A stretch of DNA of 34,917 bases from Spirochaetaceae bacterium (GTDB lineage: Bacteria; Spirochaetota; Spirochaetia; DSM-27196; PWMO01): contig RECP01000049.1 in the NCBI GenBank assembly GCA_007693945.1, positions 1-34,917 of the forward strand, given 5' to 3'. A program made the position numbers and the translations under genes. How positions within the stretch are numbered: position 1 is the first letter of the stretch; the number at the start of each line of letters is the position of its first letter. Of the stretch, positions 23,971-31,714 are shown piece after piece. Under the pieces are notes generated by a model. The model made no database searches. It was not told the origin of the DNA and saw only the letters and a list, made by a program, of their open reading frames with translations.

Positions 23971-24966
23971 ATGAGAAGGCTTTTCATTCTTGTTGTCAGC
24001 CTGCTGATCCTGGTGAGTTTTGCCGCAGTGAGCAATGAAGCAACGCTGATCGATTTCTCCCAGCTTATCGCGGACTGGCCGCTGGATAATCCCAACAATA
24101 ACGAAGCGACGATCTTCGACTATAGCGAGCAGGCCGGAACCGGTTTCTCGGAAGAGGAACGGCTGATGATGCGCAGTTCGTTGGCGATCGAAAACTGGGA
24201 AGTTGTGCTGGCTCCGTCGTCCCGCTACGTGCAGCTGCAGGCCGACACCCGAACCCGCCAGGCTTTTGTGCGTGAGGGTGCAACCCGCTATGCCGGGGAA
24301 GGCGTCATGGGTGTGCGGGTCAACTTCCCGATGGGACGCTTCAACTCGTGGGCGCTGATCCAGCCGCCGTTTGAGATTCCGGCCTACGAAGATAGAACTG
24401 TCATACAAGCAGACGGCACGATAGTGACTCCCGCGGATGAGGAAGGTCTGGGCCGCAAGTTCGACGGTTACGGAGTGGTCAAGAACATCGGAACGCTGCG
24501 CTCGCTGTCGATGAACGTGCACGGGTTGAACTTCCCGCACGGTATCAGCGTCATCCTGCAGGACGAGAACTTTCGGGAGCAGGAGATCTTTCTTGGGTAC
24601 CTCGACTTTGACGGCTGGCGCACGCTGGAGTGGCGTAATCCCAATTACATCACCGAAGTACGCCAGCGCGACCTGCGGCCGGCGCCGTTGTACCCCAATC
24701 TGGCTCCGATGCGCAAACTGGTAGGCATCCGCATCTACCGCGATGCCGAGGTGACCGGCGGTGACTTCATCAGCTACCTCAAAGACATCAACGTCACCTA
24801 TGACCTCGCCGTGCTCGAACTCGAGCGTGATATCGATGATGAGGCGGTATGGGGCATACTGCAGCAGCGCGAAGCTGCGCGGCGCAGAGCCGAGATGCAG
24901 CGCGTAGGAAATGTTCAGATTCTGCGGTTCCTCGAGCAGCAACGCATGTACGACGAGGACAACTGA
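23971..24966 (+). CDS. flaA: Periplasmic flagellar filament sheath protein FlaA
   Basis: The 331-residue protein begins with a signal peptide (MRRLFILVVSLLILVSFAAV), as expected because FlaA is exported by the Sec pathway, unlike FlaB flagellins. The mature part contains family segments: TLIDFSQLIADWPLD near the start, VLAPSSRYVQLQADTRT, GVMGVRVNFPMGRFNSWALIQPPFEIPAY, and LSMNVHGLNFPHGISVILQD followed by FLGYLDFDGWRTLEW. FlaA forms or decorates the sheath around the FlaB core of spirochaetal periplasmic flagella. It has its own strong promoter and a clear terminator, so it is largely monocistronic. In other spirochaetes flaA often lies next to cheA; here two reverse-strand genes separate them. 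Confidence 0.95.
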   Translation: MRRLFILVVSLLILVSFAAVSNEATLIDFSQLIADWPLDNPNNNEATIFDYSEQAGTGFSEEERLMMRSSLAIENWEVVLAPSSRYVQLQADTRTRQAFVREGATRYAGEGVMGVRVNFPMGRFNSWALIQPPFEIPAYEDRTVIQADGTIVTPADEEGLGRKFDGYGVVKNIGTLRSLSMNVHGLNFPHGISVILQDENFREQEIFLGYLDFDGWRTLEWRNPNYITEVRQRDLRPAPLYPNLAPMRKLVGIRIYRDAEVTGGDFISYLKDINVTYDLAVLELERDIDDEAVWGILQQREAARRRAEMQRVGNVQILRFLEQQRMYDEDN

Positions 24967-25003
24967 GATAACTGACTATAGCCCACCCGCAATCACCAAC
25001 AAG

Positions 25004-25032
25004 AGCCCTGCCTAAGTGCAGGGCTTTTCTTT
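25004..25032 (+). terminator. Intrinsic terminator after flaA
   Basis: AGCCCTGC (25004-25011) pairs perfectly with GCAGGGCT (25018-25025) across the loop CTAAGT, and TTTCTTT follows. It is a textbook Rho-independent terminator 38 bases after the flaA stop. Confidence 0.9.
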
Positions 25033-25036
25033 GGGT

Positions 25037-25229
25037 GTTACGAACCGTGTGAATGCCCTGAGCTTTCGGACTGCAATACCCGGTTTATTCAATCAGTAGC
25101 AGGAACGCCGCTGTTCATACGGCTCTGTACTGGAAGCATTCGGGAGCGCGCGATCGCGTGACCGGCTTCCGGCGGCCGCCTCGGCATTCGTTCACAAGGT
25201 TCGTAACAGTCCAGAAAGCTGCTACTGAT
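25037..25229. repeat. Set of three interleaved inverted repeats
   Basis: Three elements occur in both orientations. GTTACGAACC (25037-25046), continuing TGTGAA and ATGC, matches the complement of 25185-25207. AGCTTTCGGACTG (25061-25073) matches the complement of 25207-25220 with one insertion. ATCAGTAGCAG (25092-25102) matches the complement of 25219-25229 exactly. The order is A-C-B on one strand and B-C-A on the other, so it is not a simple hairpin. The last arm includes the stop codon of the reverse-strand gene. Confidence 0.6.
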
Positions 25230-26103
25230 GCGGTGGTCGTACGGTGTAGGTGATTCCGGCGCCGGAACGGAAGAAGAACATATCGCCGCCGTCCCTGCCG
25301 GTCAGATCGGCTCGGCCGAAAGTGTAGAGCGCGTTCTCGAACGAGAAGAAGATCGAAACGGTGTTGCGCAGGTCGGCGGTTACACGGGTTGCGGCAACCA
25401 GGGCGCCGAACGCCTGTGTGCCGTCGGTGGACACAAACTCCTTCTGATAGTCGTGATAGCCGAAGGAAAGGTCGATGCGATAGGGCACATTCTTCTGGAA
25501 CACGTGCGCGCGTAGCTCGTAGGCGCGGTGAAGATCGCTGATAAAATCGTCGTCGGTGCGTTCATCAAACGCAAAGCTGCCGTAGTAGAGTGACAGTACC
25601 ACGTTGGGGACAAAGACGCCGAACTGGTATTCCTGGGTGCGCTGGCGGTAGTCTCCAACCCGACGCGGGTCGTCCGACAAGGGTGCCCGGGCGGTTAACG
25701 ACGTGAAGCCGAAGTCGCCGAGATTGAACCGCAGGTGGGCGAAGACTCCCGGGTTAAGACTGAATGGCTTGTCCTGGTTATTGTACACCCCCAGGTACGG
25801 ACCGGCTCCCAGCTCAACGAAGTCACTGCGATGGGTGAGCTGGAGCTCCGTGGTGTTACCGACCACGTGATGTCGTCGCAGCGCCATCTCGAAATCCACC
25901 GTTTCAAAGGCCGGGTGGCGTAGACCGAAATTGAATGCCCAGGGGAAAGTGTCGTCCGGGAGACCTTTGTCACCCGCGTCGCGGTCGCGCGAGAATCCAA
26001 GGTTGCCGATCGAGAAATCGGCAAACAGCTCGGTGGCATACAGCGGGGCGGCCGCGGCCGCACTGAGAACCAGCCAGCCCAGCAGCAGGAACGTCTTGTT
26101 CAT
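25222..26103 (-). CDS. Outer-membrane beta-barrel-like protein
   Basis: The 293-residue protein begins with a signal peptide (MNKTFLLLGWLVLSAAAAAPLYA). The mature part is alternating hydrophobic and polar residues with many aromatics and glycines, for example LSLYYGSFAF, FVPNVVLSLYYG and GDMFFFRSGAGITYTVR near the end. No family is recognised. The pattern indicates a beta-barrel, probably outer membrane. The ATG at 26103 follows the stop codon of the upstream gene directly (TAG then ATG), and GGAG lies six bases before it, so translation is likely coupled. The stop codon overlaps one arm of the inverted repeats at 25219-25229. Confidence 0.7.
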   Translation of the reverse strand: MNKTFLLLGWLVLSAAAAAPLYATELFADFSIGNLGFSRDRDAGDKGLPDDTFPWAFNFGLRHPAFETVDFEMALRRHHVVGNTTELQLTHRSDFVELGAGPYLGVYNNQDKPFSLNPGVFAHLRFNLGDFGFTSLTARAPLSDDPRRVGDYRQRTQEYQFGVFVPNVVLSLYYGSFAFDERTDDDFISDLHRAYELRAHVFQKNVPYRIDLSFGYHDYQKEFVSTDGTQAFGALVAATRVTADLRNTVSIFFSFENALYTFGRADLTGRDGGDMFFFRSGAGITYTVRPPHQ

Positions 26104-27228
26104 CTAAAACTCCGTGCGAATTCCCAACAGCGCTTCGAACGAGTCTGTGAGATTGAAAGGGTAGATGCGGCTGCGAAGCGTGAGATCCCACAGCACGCCG
26201 GATGTGGCCACCCGCAAAAACGGCGACAGAGTGTAGCGAATCTCATCGGCGCTGTCCGGAGCCAGGTAGATGCCGCTGTCTATCCCACCGTAGACGGCGG
26301 TTCGATGCGGGTTTCCAATCAACAGCTTGATATTGAGGTCGACTAACCCCTCCTCTCCGGTGAACTGCTGGTCGTAGATCCTCGGATGCCAGAACATGGT
26401 CAGAAACAGGCCAAAGTGCTCAAGGCGGATACGCGGTTCGAGCAGAATGTAGAGACTGTCCAGGTCAAGATCGACTGCAGAATCCCACGGCGCCCAGTAG
26501 GGTAAACCAACCTGGGCCAGAAACTCACCGCCGGTATCGGTGTCGAGGAAGATCAGCAGACCTCCGCGGTAGACTCCGGCCTCAGCCTCGGGGAACGTGG
26601 CGCCGGCAAAGGCTTCGAGTTTAAGGTTGGTGCCGTTGAGCATGCCGCGCGCGTCGGCCGAGAACACACCTGGTTGGACCGCCTGGTCCTGGTAGAGATA
26701 GAGGTCGGCACTCCAGAACTCGGAACTGGTTGGCCCCTGCAGCTGGATACCCGTGCCACGCACCCCGTGAATGCCGTCGTACCGCACGCGGTCGGGGAAG
26801 TAACGGAAGCCGTAGTAGTCGCTGTCAAAGGGACGCGTGCCGAAGCGCTGCCGCAGCTCTCGGCCGGAGGCAAAGCGGTCCGTGGAACCGGTGAAATAGA
26901 TAAGATTGGCGGTCGTGCCGAAGACGTTGCGCGTGATGGCGCGGGCGTACTGGAAACGCAGTACCTGGTCATCGAGTGGATCGGTGGGATCCGTGGTTTC
27001 CACCGCCGGGTCTTCAAAGCGAAACCCGACATCGGCGCCGTACTTGTATCCGCCTTCGAGTGCGATTTCGAGGTCCACCAGCGTCGAAAGCTGAAAGCTG
27101 CCGTCTGCTACAAAACCGCGCGTGATTATCTCCAGTTTCGGTACGCGCAGGTCGGCGGCAGGCAGACGAGTGCCAATTCCGGCCGCAATCAGCAGCACCG
27201 CGGCAGCAACGGGTCGGGATCGAATCAC
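26104..27228 (-). CDS. Outer-membrane beta-barrel-like protein
   Basis: GTG 27228 is chosen because AGGAGG (27236-27241, reverse strand) lies seven bases upstream; TTG 27234 would be too close. The 374-residue product has a signal peptide (PVAAAVLLIAAGIGTRLPAAD). The mature part is rich in aromatic and glycine residues arranged in strand-length segments: YKYGADVGFRFED, LRFQYARAITRNVFGTTANLIYFTG, DSDYYGFRYFPDRVRYDGIHG, LFLTMFWHPRIYD. It ends ALLGIRTEF, with a terminal Phe typical of outer-membrane barrels. The family is unrecognised. It is first of a two-gene reverse operon and divergent from cheA, 94 bases away. Both products are probably surface proteins. Confidence 0.72.
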   Translation of the reverse strand: MIRSRPVAAAVLLIAAGIGTRLPAADLRVPKLEIITRGFVADGSFQLSTLVDLEIALEGGYKYGADVGFRFEDPAVETTDPTDPLDDQVLRFQYARAITRNVFGTTANLIYFTGSTDRFASGRELRQRFGTRPFDSDYYGFRYFPDRVRYDGIHGVRGTGIQLQGPTSSEFWSADLYLYQDQAVQPGVFSADARGMLNGTNLKLEAFAGATFPEAEAGVYRGGLLIFLDTDTGGEFLAQVGLPYWAPWDSAVDLDLDSLYILLEPRIRLEHFGLFLTMFWHPRIYDQQFTGEEGLVDLNIKLLIGNPHRTAVYGGIDSGIYLAPDSADEIRYTLSPFLRVATSGVLWDLTLRSRIYPFNLTDSFEALLGIRTEF

Positions 27229-27235
27229 AAGCAAG

Positions 27236-27241
27236 CCTCCT
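27236..27241 (-). promoter_or_regulatory. Ribosome binding site deciding the start of the barrel gene
   Basis: AGGAGG on the reverse strand is a perfect Shine-Dalgarno sequence seven bases before the GTG at 27228. It excludes the TTG at 27234, which would leave a one-base spacing. Confidence 0.7.
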
Positions 27242-27285
27242 GTCGGGACCTCTAAACCCTACATTATTATCGAACGATACAAGAC

Positions 27286-27313
27286 TTGACTTAAAAGTGG
27301 AAGTGTATATGAT
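27286..27313 (+). promoter_or_regulatory. cheA promoter (sigma70-like)
   Basis: TTGACT at 27286-27291 and TATGAT at 27308-27313 are 16 bases apart, each one mismatch from consensus. The expected transcript start near 27320 lies beyond the GGAG at 27315-27318, three bases before the cheA ATG, so transcripts from this promoter would be almost leaderless. Confidence 0.55.
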
Positions 27314-27322
27314 TGGAGTCGA

Positions 27323-29620
27323 ATGAGCGAATACCTCGACCCTATCAGTGAGGAACTGCTGAAGGACTTCTTTGCAGAGGCGGAACTTCAGGTCGAGGCT
27401 CTCGAGAGCAATATACTGGCGCTGGAATCAAGCCCGGACGATTCTGACGCCGTAGACGAGGTGTTCCGCGCCGCTCATACGCTCAAAGGCTCGTCGGCCG
27501 CGGTTCGGATGAACGAGCTTTCCGGTTTTACCCACGTTGTTGAGGATGCTCTTGATGCCGTCCGCTGCGGCAAGGCGGCGGTCACGGCTGAAAGTGTAGA
27601 CGCACTGCTTCAGTCAGTAGATGTCATCAAGCGGATGCTGCACGCTCGCGGTTCGGGCGCGGAGTATCAGCAGAGTACCGAGCAGTTGTGCCGGCGGTTG
27701 CGTGGGCTGCCGGGGGAATCAAGCTCTGAAGTCACCCCTGCCGCACAATACAGTGCCGGAGGACGAATTCCAGATTCTCCAGCCGGCCAACCGCTTTCGG
27801 AATCCGACTTCCTGGAGTTGCAGCAAGCGGCGGCTGACGGCGAGACGGTCTACCGGGTGGTTGTCAGCTTTAACGCTGACGGCCCCATGAATACAGTCGG
27901 CGGAGTTCAGGTGTTTGCGGCGCTCAGGAAGAAGGCCCGTGTCCTGAGGACGGAGCCCGAATTCGAAGTGCTCTACGAAGACCTGTTCCTTCCGGTGGTT
28001 GAGTTCTTCGTGGCTACCTGCGAGGAACCGGCGGTAGTCGCGCAGACCGCGTCTATTGCGGACGTAACCACCGGCGTTGACGTGAAGCGGCTTGACCAGA
28101 TGAGTCATTCGCCGCACCGGACGGCGCCCGCGGTTGTGCCGGAACCGGCCGAGCCGGCAGCGGTTGAAACGGTGGGGCGTGACCAGAGGCCGGATGACCC
28201 CGGCCGGTCTGGTGAATCCGGCCCGGCCGCTACGGTGCTGCGAGTAGAGAGCCGACGCATCGACGGCCTGTTGAAGCTTGTCAGTGAAGCCGTGATCAAC
28301 AAGGCCGGCCTCAACCAGCTGGTTGACGAGTTTGAGGCTGTCGTCAACCGCTATGAGCATGCAGATCAGGAGTGTCGCGACCAACTCAAAGCGCTGTTTG
28401 AGGCGCTCCCCGGCTATCTGCAACAGATGCAGCAGGGCGCATCGGCCCTGGAGGTCCGCGGACAGCTGGTGAATCGGTTTGCGGTTCTCTACGGAATGCA
28501 CGATCAGTTTGAGAACCAGCTGAGAAGCGCGGTTGCGAAGTTCAGTTCCCGCGCGCAGGATCTCGGCCGGATTACCGCGCAGCTGCAGCAGGGCATCATA
28601 GGGATTCGCATGGTACCGATTGCCAGGCTCTTCTCACGCTTTCCGCGGCTGCTACGCGACCTGTCACGTTCGCTTGACAAGCGTATCAGACTGGAGACTG
28701 AAGGTGAGAAGACGGAGCTGGACAGGGCGGTTATTGAGGACCTGATCGACCCGCTTGTCCACTGTGTGCGCAATTCGGTTGACCACGGACTGGAGAGTCC
28801 GTCCGAGCGTCGGCAGGCCGGGAAGAGCGAGCAGGGATGTGTCAAACTGAAAGCTGCTTACGAAGGCAGTATGATAGTCATCGAGGTGTCCGATGACGGG
28901 CGCGGAATCGATGTCGAGAAGGTGCGGGCACGCGCGGTAGAACGCGGCATCATGCGCGCCGAGGAAAGAATCACCGATTCGGAGGCCTTTAATCTGATAT
29001 TCGAGCCCGGGTTTTCCACCGCCGAACGAGTGACCCCTGTCTCCGGGCGCGGGGTGGGACTCGATGTTGTGAGGCGCCAGATAGAGAAGCTGAACGGAAC
29101 AGTGAGCGTACGGTCAGAGCTCGGTGGCGGGGCCTCGATTGTGATCAGGATTCCAGTGACTGTGGCGATTATGTCGGGGCTGCTGGTGCGGGTGGGGAAA
29201 GAGGTCTACGCAATTCCGGTTGCCGCGGTGATTGCAAGCTACCGTATCGGACCAGACGAAATCAAGCTGACGGACGACCGCGAATTCTTCCAGGTGCGCA
29301 ACTACTTTGTGCCGCTGCTGCGTCTCAATCGTCTCTTTCACCTGCAGACCGATGAGCGCAAGGACTATCAGTGCGTCGTGATTGTCAGGTCAAGAGAAGA
29401 GAAGCTTGGTCTGGTGGTTGACTCGGTAATCGGAGAGCAAGATGTTGTGATGCAGCCGTTGCGCGATCACTATACCAGTGCGCCCGGAATTGCCGGGGCA
29501 AGCATCATCGGGGACGGAACTGTCTGTCTGATTATTGATGTGCCGCAGCTGCTTGAACTGGAACCGGGACTGAAGTATGAACTGGAACAACGCCCGCGAA
29601 GAGAAACCACGATTGGCTGA
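27323..29620 (+). CDS. cheA: Chemotaxis histidine kinase CheA with enlarged dimerisation domain
   Basis: The 765-residue protein has all five CheA domains. P1 (1-105) carries the phosphoryl site His 52 in AAHTLKGSS. P2 (about 155-240) is the CheY/CheB docking domain (VYRVVVSFNADGPM). P3 (about 304-430) is the dimerisation domain, from VLRVESRRIDGLLKLVSEAV to IRMVPI; at about 125 residues it is roughly twice the usual length. P4 (about 430-610) has the ATP-site boxes HCVRNSVDHGLE, DDGRGID and SGRGVGLDVV. P5 (612-755) is CheW-like and binds receptors. It phosphorylates CheY in response to chemoreceptors. Spirochaetal CheA proteins are known to have an atypical P3. Its stop overlaps the CheW gene by 44 bases. 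Start supported by GGAG four bases upstream, though see the promoter. Confidence 0.95.
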   Translation: MSEYLDPISEELLKDFFAEAELQVEALESNILALESSPDDSDAVDEVFRAAHTLKGSSAAVRMNELSGFTHVVEDALDAVRCGKAAVTAESVDALLQSVDVIKRMLHARGSGAEYQQSTEQLCRRLRGLPGESSSEVTPAAQYSAGGRIPDSPAGQPLSESDFLELQQAAADGETVYRVVVSFNADGPMNTVGGVQVFAALRKKARVLRTEPEFEVLYEDLFLPVVEFFVATCEEPAVVAQTASIADVTTGVDVKRLDQMSHSPHRTAPAVVPEPAEPAAVETVGRDQRPDDPGRSGESGPAATVLRVESRRIDGLLKLVSEAVINKAGLNQLVDEFEAVVNRYEHADQECRDQLKALFEALPGYLQQMQQGASALEVRGQLVNRFAVLYGMHDQFENQLRSAVAKFSSRAQDLGRITAQLQQGIIGIRMVPIARLFSRFPRLLRDLSRSLDKRIRLETEGEKTELDRAVIEDLIDPLVHCVRNSVDHGLESPSERRQAGKSEQGCVKLKAAYEGSMIVIEVSDDGRGIDVEKVRARAVERGIMRAEERITDSEAFNLIFEPGFSTAERVTPVSGRGVGLDVVRRQIEKLNGTVSVRSELGGGASIVIRIPVTVAIMSGLLVRVGKEVYAIPVAAVIASYRIGPDEIKLTDDREFFQVRNYFVPLLRLNRLFHLQTDERKDYQCVVIVRSREEKLGLVVDSVIGEQDVVMQPLRDHYTSAPGIAGASIIGDGTVCLIIDVPQLLELEPGLKYELEQRPRRETTIG

Positions 29621-30986
29621 CGGACCCACGCTCGTTGGGCCGGAAAGCCGTGGATCAGGCGTCGGATTTGAGCGCGATGCCGGGATCCGCGAGGGGGTCG
29701 GGCGCACTGACATCACGATGGTGACTTTCTCATTGGCCGGCACGGACTACGGTGTCGACGTAATGAAGGTCAAGGAAGCCGTCAGGTTTGAGAAGCTGAC
29801 CTGCGTGCCGAACACGCAACCCTTTGTAGCCGGAGTCTACAATCTTCGTGGTCAAATCGTCTCGGTGATCGATCTGCGGGCCTTGCTCAACCTGCCGCAG
29901 GCCGGGCGTCAGGAGACCCCCATAGATGGATTGATACTGCACCTGGATGACAGTCTGATTGGCGTCATCGTGGATCGTGTTGACCGCGTGATCGGGATTC
30001 CCGCCGAGGCGATCCAACCGCAGCACCCGATCTCCGTCAACGGGAGCACTGCGCACATCAGCGGTCTGGCCGGCTATGAAGACCGTGTCTACGTTATGCT
30101 GGATCTGGAGCACGTCTTCCGCCGTGACGGGGAGGGCGGCGGGCGTGAGGGCCGCACTGACCGTGGCGTGCCGGCAGGGCAACCGCTTGCCGCCGCCGAC
30201 GTTGCCGCGGCGACCGGGGCGGTTGGGAAGGAAGGGACGGATGTAACCGACGAGGACCTCAGGTCTGTTGCAGACGGTCTGGCGCTCTTTAACAAGCTTC
30301 ACGTTACGCCGGTCAACCGCCAATGGGTTTGTCAGCGGCTGGAAGAATGGCGGCGGCTGCGCGGCGAAGCACAGACAGCGGTGCAGTTGGCCGATGAGCG
30401 GGATGCTGCCGATTTTGCTGCGACGTTTGGCTCTGCCTGCAGCGGGAGACTCTGGGATCGCACCTATGGTGAGGCCGTTCGCAACGTCATGCCGACGGTC
30501 GAGGGCGCGGTGGTGAATGCCTGGAATCCAGGCTGCGGACGCGGATTAGAAGCCTACTCGCTGGCAGTGCTGATGTCGGAGCAGTATCCGGACAAGCGCG
30601 TCAAGGTCTGGGCCGGTGACAACGATCTGCTCGCCATCTCCAGCGCGCCAAGCGTCAGCCTCGCGGCTGATGCCGTCCCCGCGTACGTGCAATCCCATAC
30701 CGTCGAGACCGGCAGCGAGCTTACCTTTTCGGGAACGTTGAAAGCGATGATCCTGTTTGAATATCACGACATTCTGCACCAGAGCGACGTTCCGCAGTCG
30801 CACATCTGCGTCTGTCGCGATCTGCTGTCCATTCTGAAGCCGGATGACCAGCAAAAGGTTCTGTCCAAACTGCACGAGACAATTGTCACTGGCGGCGTTC
30901 TGATTGTTGGAGAGAACGAACGCCTTGATCACGACGTGCGCTGGGAGATGGTCAGTGACCGTATAGCAGCGTATCGCAAGATATGA
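29577..30986 (+). CDS. cheW: CheW with C-terminal CheR-like domain
   Basis: The 469-residue protein starts at ATG 29577, within the end of cheA. Residues 1-43 are a polar leader. CheW (about 44-185) shows VTFSLAGTDYGVDVMKVKEAV, VPNTQPFVAGVYNLRGQIVSVIDLR and ISGLAGYEDRVYVMLDLEHVF. A linker rich in Gly, Ala and acidic residues (186-235) follows. About 240-469 resembles the CheR methyltransferase: WNPGCGRGLEAYSLAVLM near 316 aligns with the SAM motif (usually GCSTGEEPYS), and CRDLLSILKPDDQQKVLSKL near 413 with CRNVLIYF. The acidic GEE of active enzymes is altered to GLE and the N-terminal FFR segment is missing, so methylation is doubtful. CheW-CheR-like proteins are reported from Treponema arrays; here the domain probably has a structural role in the receptor array. 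Confidence 0.9.
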   Translation: MNWNNAREEKPRLADGPTLVGPESRGSGVGFERDAGIREGVGRTDITMVTFSLAGTDYGVDVMKVKEAVRFEKLTCVPNTQPFVAGVYNLRGQIVSVIDLRALLNLPQAGRQETPIDGLILHLDDSLIGVIVDRVDRVIGIPAEAIQPQHPISVNGSTAHISGLAGYEDRVYVMLDLEHVFRRDGEGGGREGRTDRGVPAGQPLAAADVAAATGAVGKEGTDVTDEDLRSVADGLALFNKLHVTPVNRQWVCQRLEEWRRLRGEAQTAVQLADERDAADFAATFGSACSGRLWDRTYGEAVRNVMPTVEGAVVNAWNPGCGRGLEAYSLAVLMSEQYPDKRVKVWAGDNDLLAISSAPSVSLAADAVPAYVQSHTVETGSELTFSGTLKAMILFEYHDILHQSDVPQSHICVCRDLLSILKPDDQQKVLSKLHETIVTGGVLIVGENERLDHDVRWEMVSDRIAAYRKI

Positions 30987-31030
30987 GAGCACTGCCTGTG
31001 CGTGCTACAGTGCAATCCTGAGACGCAGCC

Positions 31031-31036
31031 GGAGGA
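31031..31036 (+). promoter_or_regulatory. cheX ribosome binding site
   Basis: GGAGGA lies three bases before ATG 31040. The gap between cheW and cheX also holds an imperfect hairpin (GCACTG 30989-30994 / CAGTGC 31008-31013), which could mark an RNA processing point; this is speculative. Confidence 0.6.
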
Positions 31037-31039
31037 ACG

Positions 31040-31516
31040 ATGAGAGTCGAGTACATCAACCCGTTTGTTGAGTCAGCCTACAACATCTTGAAGGAGATGC
31101 TGAAGTGCGACGTGAAGCGCGGCGAACTCTACCTCAAGTCGACCGCTATGCCGGTGCTGGGCGTGGCGGCGATTGTCGGTCTGGCCGGTGACGTTGAAGG
31201 ACGCGTCTTGTTCGACATGAAGCGCGACACCGCGATCAGGGTAGCTTCGGCAATGCTCGAAGCTATGGAGATGGAACCAATCACGACGCTCAACGATATG
31301 GGCCGCGCAACCATCAATGAACTTGCCAACATGATAACCGGTCAGGCAGTGACCAAGCTTCATGAACTGGGTTTCAAGTTTGATTTGACGCCTCCGGCGC
31401 TGTTGAGCGGCGAGAACATGGAGATCAGTGACACGGGTGTTGAGGCTCTGATTGTGCCGATGGAGGTGCCGCAAGGCAGGATTGAGATCAACGTCGCGAT
31501 TCGAGAACGCGCGTGA
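31040..31516 (+). CDS. cheX: CheY-P phosphatase CheX
   Basis: The 158-residue protein matches CheX: MRVEYINPFVESAYNILKEML at the start, GDVEGRVLFDMKRDTAIRVASAML, then the catalytic ExxN helix INELANMITGQAVTKLHELG with Glu 94 and Asn 97, and a closing VPMEVPQGRIEINVAIRE. CheX dephosphorylates CheY-P and is the main such phosphatase in spirochaetes, which lack CheZ. It is cytoplasmic and dimeric. The ribosome binding site is strong. A working CheX implies that a phosphorylatable CheY exists in the cell, yet the gene directly downstream is only a cheY relic. Confidence 0.95.
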   Translation: MRVEYINPFVESAYNILKEMLKCDVKRGELYLKSTAMPVLGVAAIVGLAGDVEGRVLFDMKRDTAIRVASAMLEAMEMEPITTLNDMGRATINELANMITGQAVTKLHELGFKFDLTPPALLSGENMEISDTGVEALIVPMEVPQGRIEINVAIRERA

Positions 31517-31539
31517 AGGCGGCCGGAAAACGGGGTGAC

Positions 31540-31714
31540 ATGAAGACTATCAGGGGCTCTGCGGGTTCCGGCCGACGGCAGGGCTTTGGACATTTGCGAG
31601 GACGGCCGGAGCTACCGGGTGCCGGTTGTTGACGGCTCGGTGTTCGTGACCAGGCTGTTGACCCGGATTGGGCAGGCAGTGTACCCGGATCGGGGCGACG
31701 TCCCAAAACCATGA
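31540..31714 (+). pseudogene. cheY: Truncated and frameshifted cheY remnant
   Basis: ATG 31540 opens a frame reading MKTIRG. The frame that follows, from about 31555, reads RVPADGRALDICEDG, then SYRVPVVDGSVFVTRLLTRI. This resembles the N-terminus of spirochaetal CheY (a leader, then YRVLVVDDSxFVxxQLxQI). Removing one G from the four-G run at 31553-31556 joins the two frames. The second Asp of the VVDD acidic pocket is Gly. After RLLTRI the similarity ends, and the frame runs IGQAVYPDRGDVPKP to a stop at 31712-31714 that overlaps the next ATG (ATGA). No beta3, phospho-acceptor Asp or beta5-Lys region is present in any frame before the AbrB gene. The position after cheX is where cheY stands in other spirochaetal operons. 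Identification is by eye and rests on about 20 residues plus synteny. Confidence 0.65.

Noticed and set aside
31653..31714. Continuation of CheY beyond RLLTRI in another frame
   Set aside because: All three forward frames were read; none shows SEGFEV or later receiver motifs, so the gene is truncated, not merely shifted.
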